Assembly: GCF_021398715.1 (NCBI RefSeq)
Contig: NZ_CP090347.1
Span: 2,108,001 to 2,172,000, forward strand
Direction of reading: 5' to 3'
Length of the DNA stretch: 64,000 nucleotides
Source: Microbacterium binotii
GTDB lineage: Bacteria > Actinomycetota > Actinomycetes > Actinomycetales > Microbacteriaceae
The notes under the pieces were generated by a model. The model saw nothing but the letters and a program-made list of their open reading frames with translations, was not told where the DNA came from and did no database searches. Positions 61,884 to 64,000 of this stretch are shown piece by piece. The position numbers and the translations under genes are program-made. Position 1 is the first letter of the stretch; each line of letters begins with the position of its first letter.

Positions 61884-62737
61884 GCGAGCGTCACCTCGCC
61901 GTGGAAGACCAGCGACGCGGGGCCCGACAGCAGCACGTGCCCGTCGTGCATCCGGACGCCCAGCGTCCCGCCGGGCACATCCACGACCCACGCATCGGGC
62001 GCCGCGGGTCCTGCCCAGTGGCGCACCGCGAGAGCCGCGGCGGCCACACCGGTGCCGCAGCTGAGGGTCTCCCCGACGCCCCGCTCGAAGACCCGCATCC
62101 GGATGCCGCCGACGCCCCCCACGACGAGGGGATCGCTCGGAACGACGAACTCGATGTTCGCACCGGCGGGCGGCTGAGGGTCGAGCAGGGGCTGCGCCGT
62201 CAGGTCGAGCGCTTCCAGCTCGGCCTCGGAGGACAGCGCCACGACGACGTGGGGATTTCCCACATCGACCGGCTGGCCCGGGCGCGCGACGTCCAGACCG
62301 CGGGCCCGCACGAGAACGTCGTTCTCGTCGACGACCCACTCCCCCAGATCCACTTCGAAGCCGCGCTCACTGCGCGTGAGCGTCTTGACCCCGGCTCGGG
62401 TGCCGATGCGCAACGGCGCGTCCAGCGACGCCAGATCCTGATCCTCGAGGAAGCGCGCGAACACCCGCGTGCCGTTGCCGCACATCTCGGCCTTCGATCC
62501 GTCGGCGTTGCGGTAGTCCATGAACCACTCGGCGCCGGCTGCGGCAGCGGCCGCGCCCTCGGGGATCCGCACCGACCGCACGACACGCAGAAGTCCGTCC
62601 GCGCCGATGCCGAACCGGCGATCGCAGAGCACCGCGATCTGGTCATCGCTGAGATCCAGTTCGCCGTCCGGATCCGACAGGATCACGAAGTCGTTCCCGG
62701 TTCCGTGGCCCTTGGTGAACGGGAGCGTGCGCGACAT
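61880..62737 (-). CDS. dapF: Diaminopimelate epimerase
   Basis: 285 residues. Converts LL- to meso-diaminopimelate for lysine and peptidoglycan. Both catalytic Cys are present: Cys86 in [11 protein letters not shown] and Cys227 in [12 protein letters not shown]-terminal [12 protein letters not shown] is diagnostic. Although many Microbacterium walls use other diamino acids, lysine synthesis still needs this enzyme. Confidence 0.96.
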   Translation of the reverse strand: MSRTLPFTKGHGTGNDFVILSDPDGELDLSDDQIAVLCDRRFGIGADGLLRVVRSVRIPEGAAAAAAGAEWFMDYRNADGSKAEMCGNGTRVFARFLEDQDLASLDAPLRIGTRAGVKTLTRSERGFEVDLGEWVVDENDVLVRARGLDVARPGQPVDVGNPHVVVALSSEAELEALDLTAQPLLDPQPPAGANIEFVVPSDPLVVGGVGGIRMRVFERGVGETLSCGTGVAAAALAVRHWAGPAAPDAWVVDVPGGTLGVRMHDGHVLLSGPASLVFHGEVTLA

Positions 62738-62790
62738 TCCGCCAGTCTACGGGCGGAGCGGGGCGGAGCTGTCCGCCGGGCGAAGGGCCG

Positions 62791-63702
62791 TCACGCCTCG
62801 ACGATGTCCGCGACCGCCGTCCCCGCGGTGATGCGGCGGGCGGCGGTGTAGCGGCGGAACCAGGAGACCTGGCGCCGGGCGTATCGGCGGGTCAGCGCCT
62901 GGGTCTGGGCGATCGCCTCGTCACGGTTCAGCCGGCCGTCGAGCTCCCCGATGGCCTGCGCATACCCGATGGCTCGCCTCGCCGTGACCCCGGTGTCGAG
63001 TCCCCTCTCGCGCAGGGTCGCGACCTCGTCGAGCAGGCCGTCCCGCCACATCTGCTCGACGCGCGCGTCCAGCCTCGGCACGAGCACGTCACGCTCCTCG
63101 TGAGCGATCAGCAGGTGGGTCCGCGGGTGCCAGAGGCGCGGGTCTTCGGGCAGCGCGGCACCGTGGGTCGCGGCACCCTGGGCCAGGATTTCAAGAGCCC
63201 GGACGATCCGCCGACCGTTGTGCGGATCGACGCGCTCCGCGGTGACCGGATCGACGCTGCGCAGGCGCTCGTGCAGCGCTCCGGGGCCGAGCTCGTCCAA
63301 CTCCGTCTCCAACGCCCGGCGCAGCGCCTCGTCCCGCGGAGGAAAGCGGAAGTCGTACGCGACCGCGGAGACGTACAGTCCCGAACCGCCGACGAGGATC
63401 GCGTCGGCGCCCCGGGCGTTGATCGCGTCGATCGCCTGCCGCGCCCGCGTCTGGTAGTCCGCCACAGCGGCTTCCTCGGTCACCTCGAGGACGTCGAAGA
63501 GGTGATGCGGGATCCCGCGCCGCTCGGCGACGGGGAGCTTCGCCGTGCCGATGTCCATTCCCCGGTACAGCTGCATGGCGTCCGCGTTGACGATCTCGGC
63601 CGCCCGCCCCCGTGCGCGAAGCTCCTCGGCCAGCGCGAGCGAGATCCCGGTCTTCCCCGTGCCGGTGGCCCCGGCCACGATCCACAGCCGGGGCGCGGAC
63701 AT
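62791..63702 (-). CDS. miaA: tRNA dimethylallyltransferase
   Basis: 303 residues. P-loop GATGTGKT (11-18), [17 protein letters not shown] (tRNA A37 site and DxxQ/YR motif), and [10 protein letters not shown] near the end. Prenylates A37 of tRNAs reading UNN codons. ATG overlaps the miaB stop (TGATG). Confidence 0.96.
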   Translation of the reverse strand: MSAPRLWIVAGATGTGKTGISLALAEELRARGRAAEIVNADAMQLYRGMDIGTAKLPVAERRGIPHHLFDVLEVTEEAAVADYQTRARQAIDAINARGADAILVGGSGLYVSAVAYDFRFPPRDEALRRALETELDELGPGALHERLRSVDPVTAERVDPHNGRRIVRALEILAQGAATHGAALPEDPRLWHPRTHLLIAHEERDVLVPRLDARVEQMWRDGLLDEVATLRERGLDTGVTARRAIGYAQAIGELDGRLNRDEAIAQTQALTRRYARRQVSWFRRYTAARRITAGTAVADIVEA

Positions 63703-64000
63703 CACTGCTCCCGACGAAGCGACGGCAGACCCAGAGAGACCGCCTTCGGGCCGGAACCCGAGGGAGAGGGCACACCGCAGGAATCGGCCTCCGCGCGATC
63801 CCACGCGTCGCCGGAACGGGTGCGACGGATCACGAGCGGAGCGCCGTCGGGCGAATCCGCCAGGAGGTGGAACGGAGCCGCGTGCGTCACCACGACGGAG
63901 ACGACGTCACCCGGGCGAGGCACGGGCGAGGCGTCGGGGACCTCGAAGTGCACGAGTCTGTTGTCCTCGGCACGTCCGGTGAGACGGCGCGTGGCCGCAT
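63702..64000 (-). CDS. miaB: tRNA methylthiotransferase MiaB, C-terminal part
   Basis: About 99 codons of the 3' end, open to the right edge. Contains the TRAM domain ([35 protein letters not shown]). MiaB adds the methylthio group after MiaA acts, and the two genes are coupled here. The radical-SAM part lies outside the window. The last 40 residues ([18 protein letters not shown]...) are a typical variable tail. Confidence 0.88.
   Translation of the reverse strand, partial: AATRRLTGRAEDNRLVHFEVPDASPVPRPGDVVSVVVTHAAPFHLLADSPDGAPLVIRRTRSGDAWDRAEADSCGVPSPSGSGPKAVSLGLPSLRREQ

Overview
The window is high-GC, densely packed actinobacterial DNA. Many genes overlap their neighbours by 1-4 bases (GTGA, ATGA or TGATG junctions) and GTG starts are common. 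The gene order (hisCBHA, infC-rpmI-rplT-TrmH, pheST, argCJBDF..argH, tyrS, rrn, TPR/HAD; and miaB-miaA-dapF-hflX-lexA-LysM) resembles the backbone I know from Mycobacterium and Streptomyces. Protein details point to Microbacteriaceae, probably Microbacterium; the genus is inference.

Layout. 0-7.7 kb: start of a HAD phosphatase gene, a TPR protein with an Arg-rich 30-bp repeat, then a minus-strand rRNA operon (16S-23S-5S) with leader and terminator. 7.7-12 kb: hydrolase, DUF4184 membrane protein, tyrS, then a convergent pair of a DUF3307-like membrane protein and a SatD protein next to an AT-rich operator. 12-27 kb: the most unusual region. One minus-strand, largely overlapping series begins with a small unknown protein and a PASTA Ser/Thr kinase. 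It continues with pstC, pstA, pstS, two further secreted PstS-like proteins, a divergent WxL-like protein, two DUF916/WxLIP-type membrane-anchored proteins and a sortase-fold protein without recognisable catalytic residues, and ends with a pstB that has a long N-terminal extension. I read this as a phosphate-type ABC transporter merged with a surface-protein module.

27-35 kb: arginine biosynthesis (argC, J, B, D, F, an acyltransferase-like membrane protein, argH). 35-40 kb: an AAA ATPase and pheST. 40-44.7 kb: a biotin cluster with a BioQ-like TetR repressor, twin TGAAC-N3-GTTCA operators, bioY, an acyl-CoA ligase, an altered thiolase, bioM and bioN. 44.7-48 kb: a glutamate-type ABC importer (gluABCD). 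48-55 kb: TrmH methyltransferase, rplT, rpmI, infC (apparent ATC start), DUF1844, SseB, priA, hisH, hisB, hisC. 55-64 kb: a LysM SOS-type division inhibitor divergent from lexA with an SOS-like box, an S9 peptidase, hflX, a methyltransferase, an MFS transporter, dapF, miaA and the 3' end of miaB.

The two accessory blocks (pst/WxL between argH and tyrS; glu plus bio between TrmH and pheS) look inserted into an otherwise conserved backbone. No tRNA genes, insertion sequences, CRISPR arrays or phage genes were seen.
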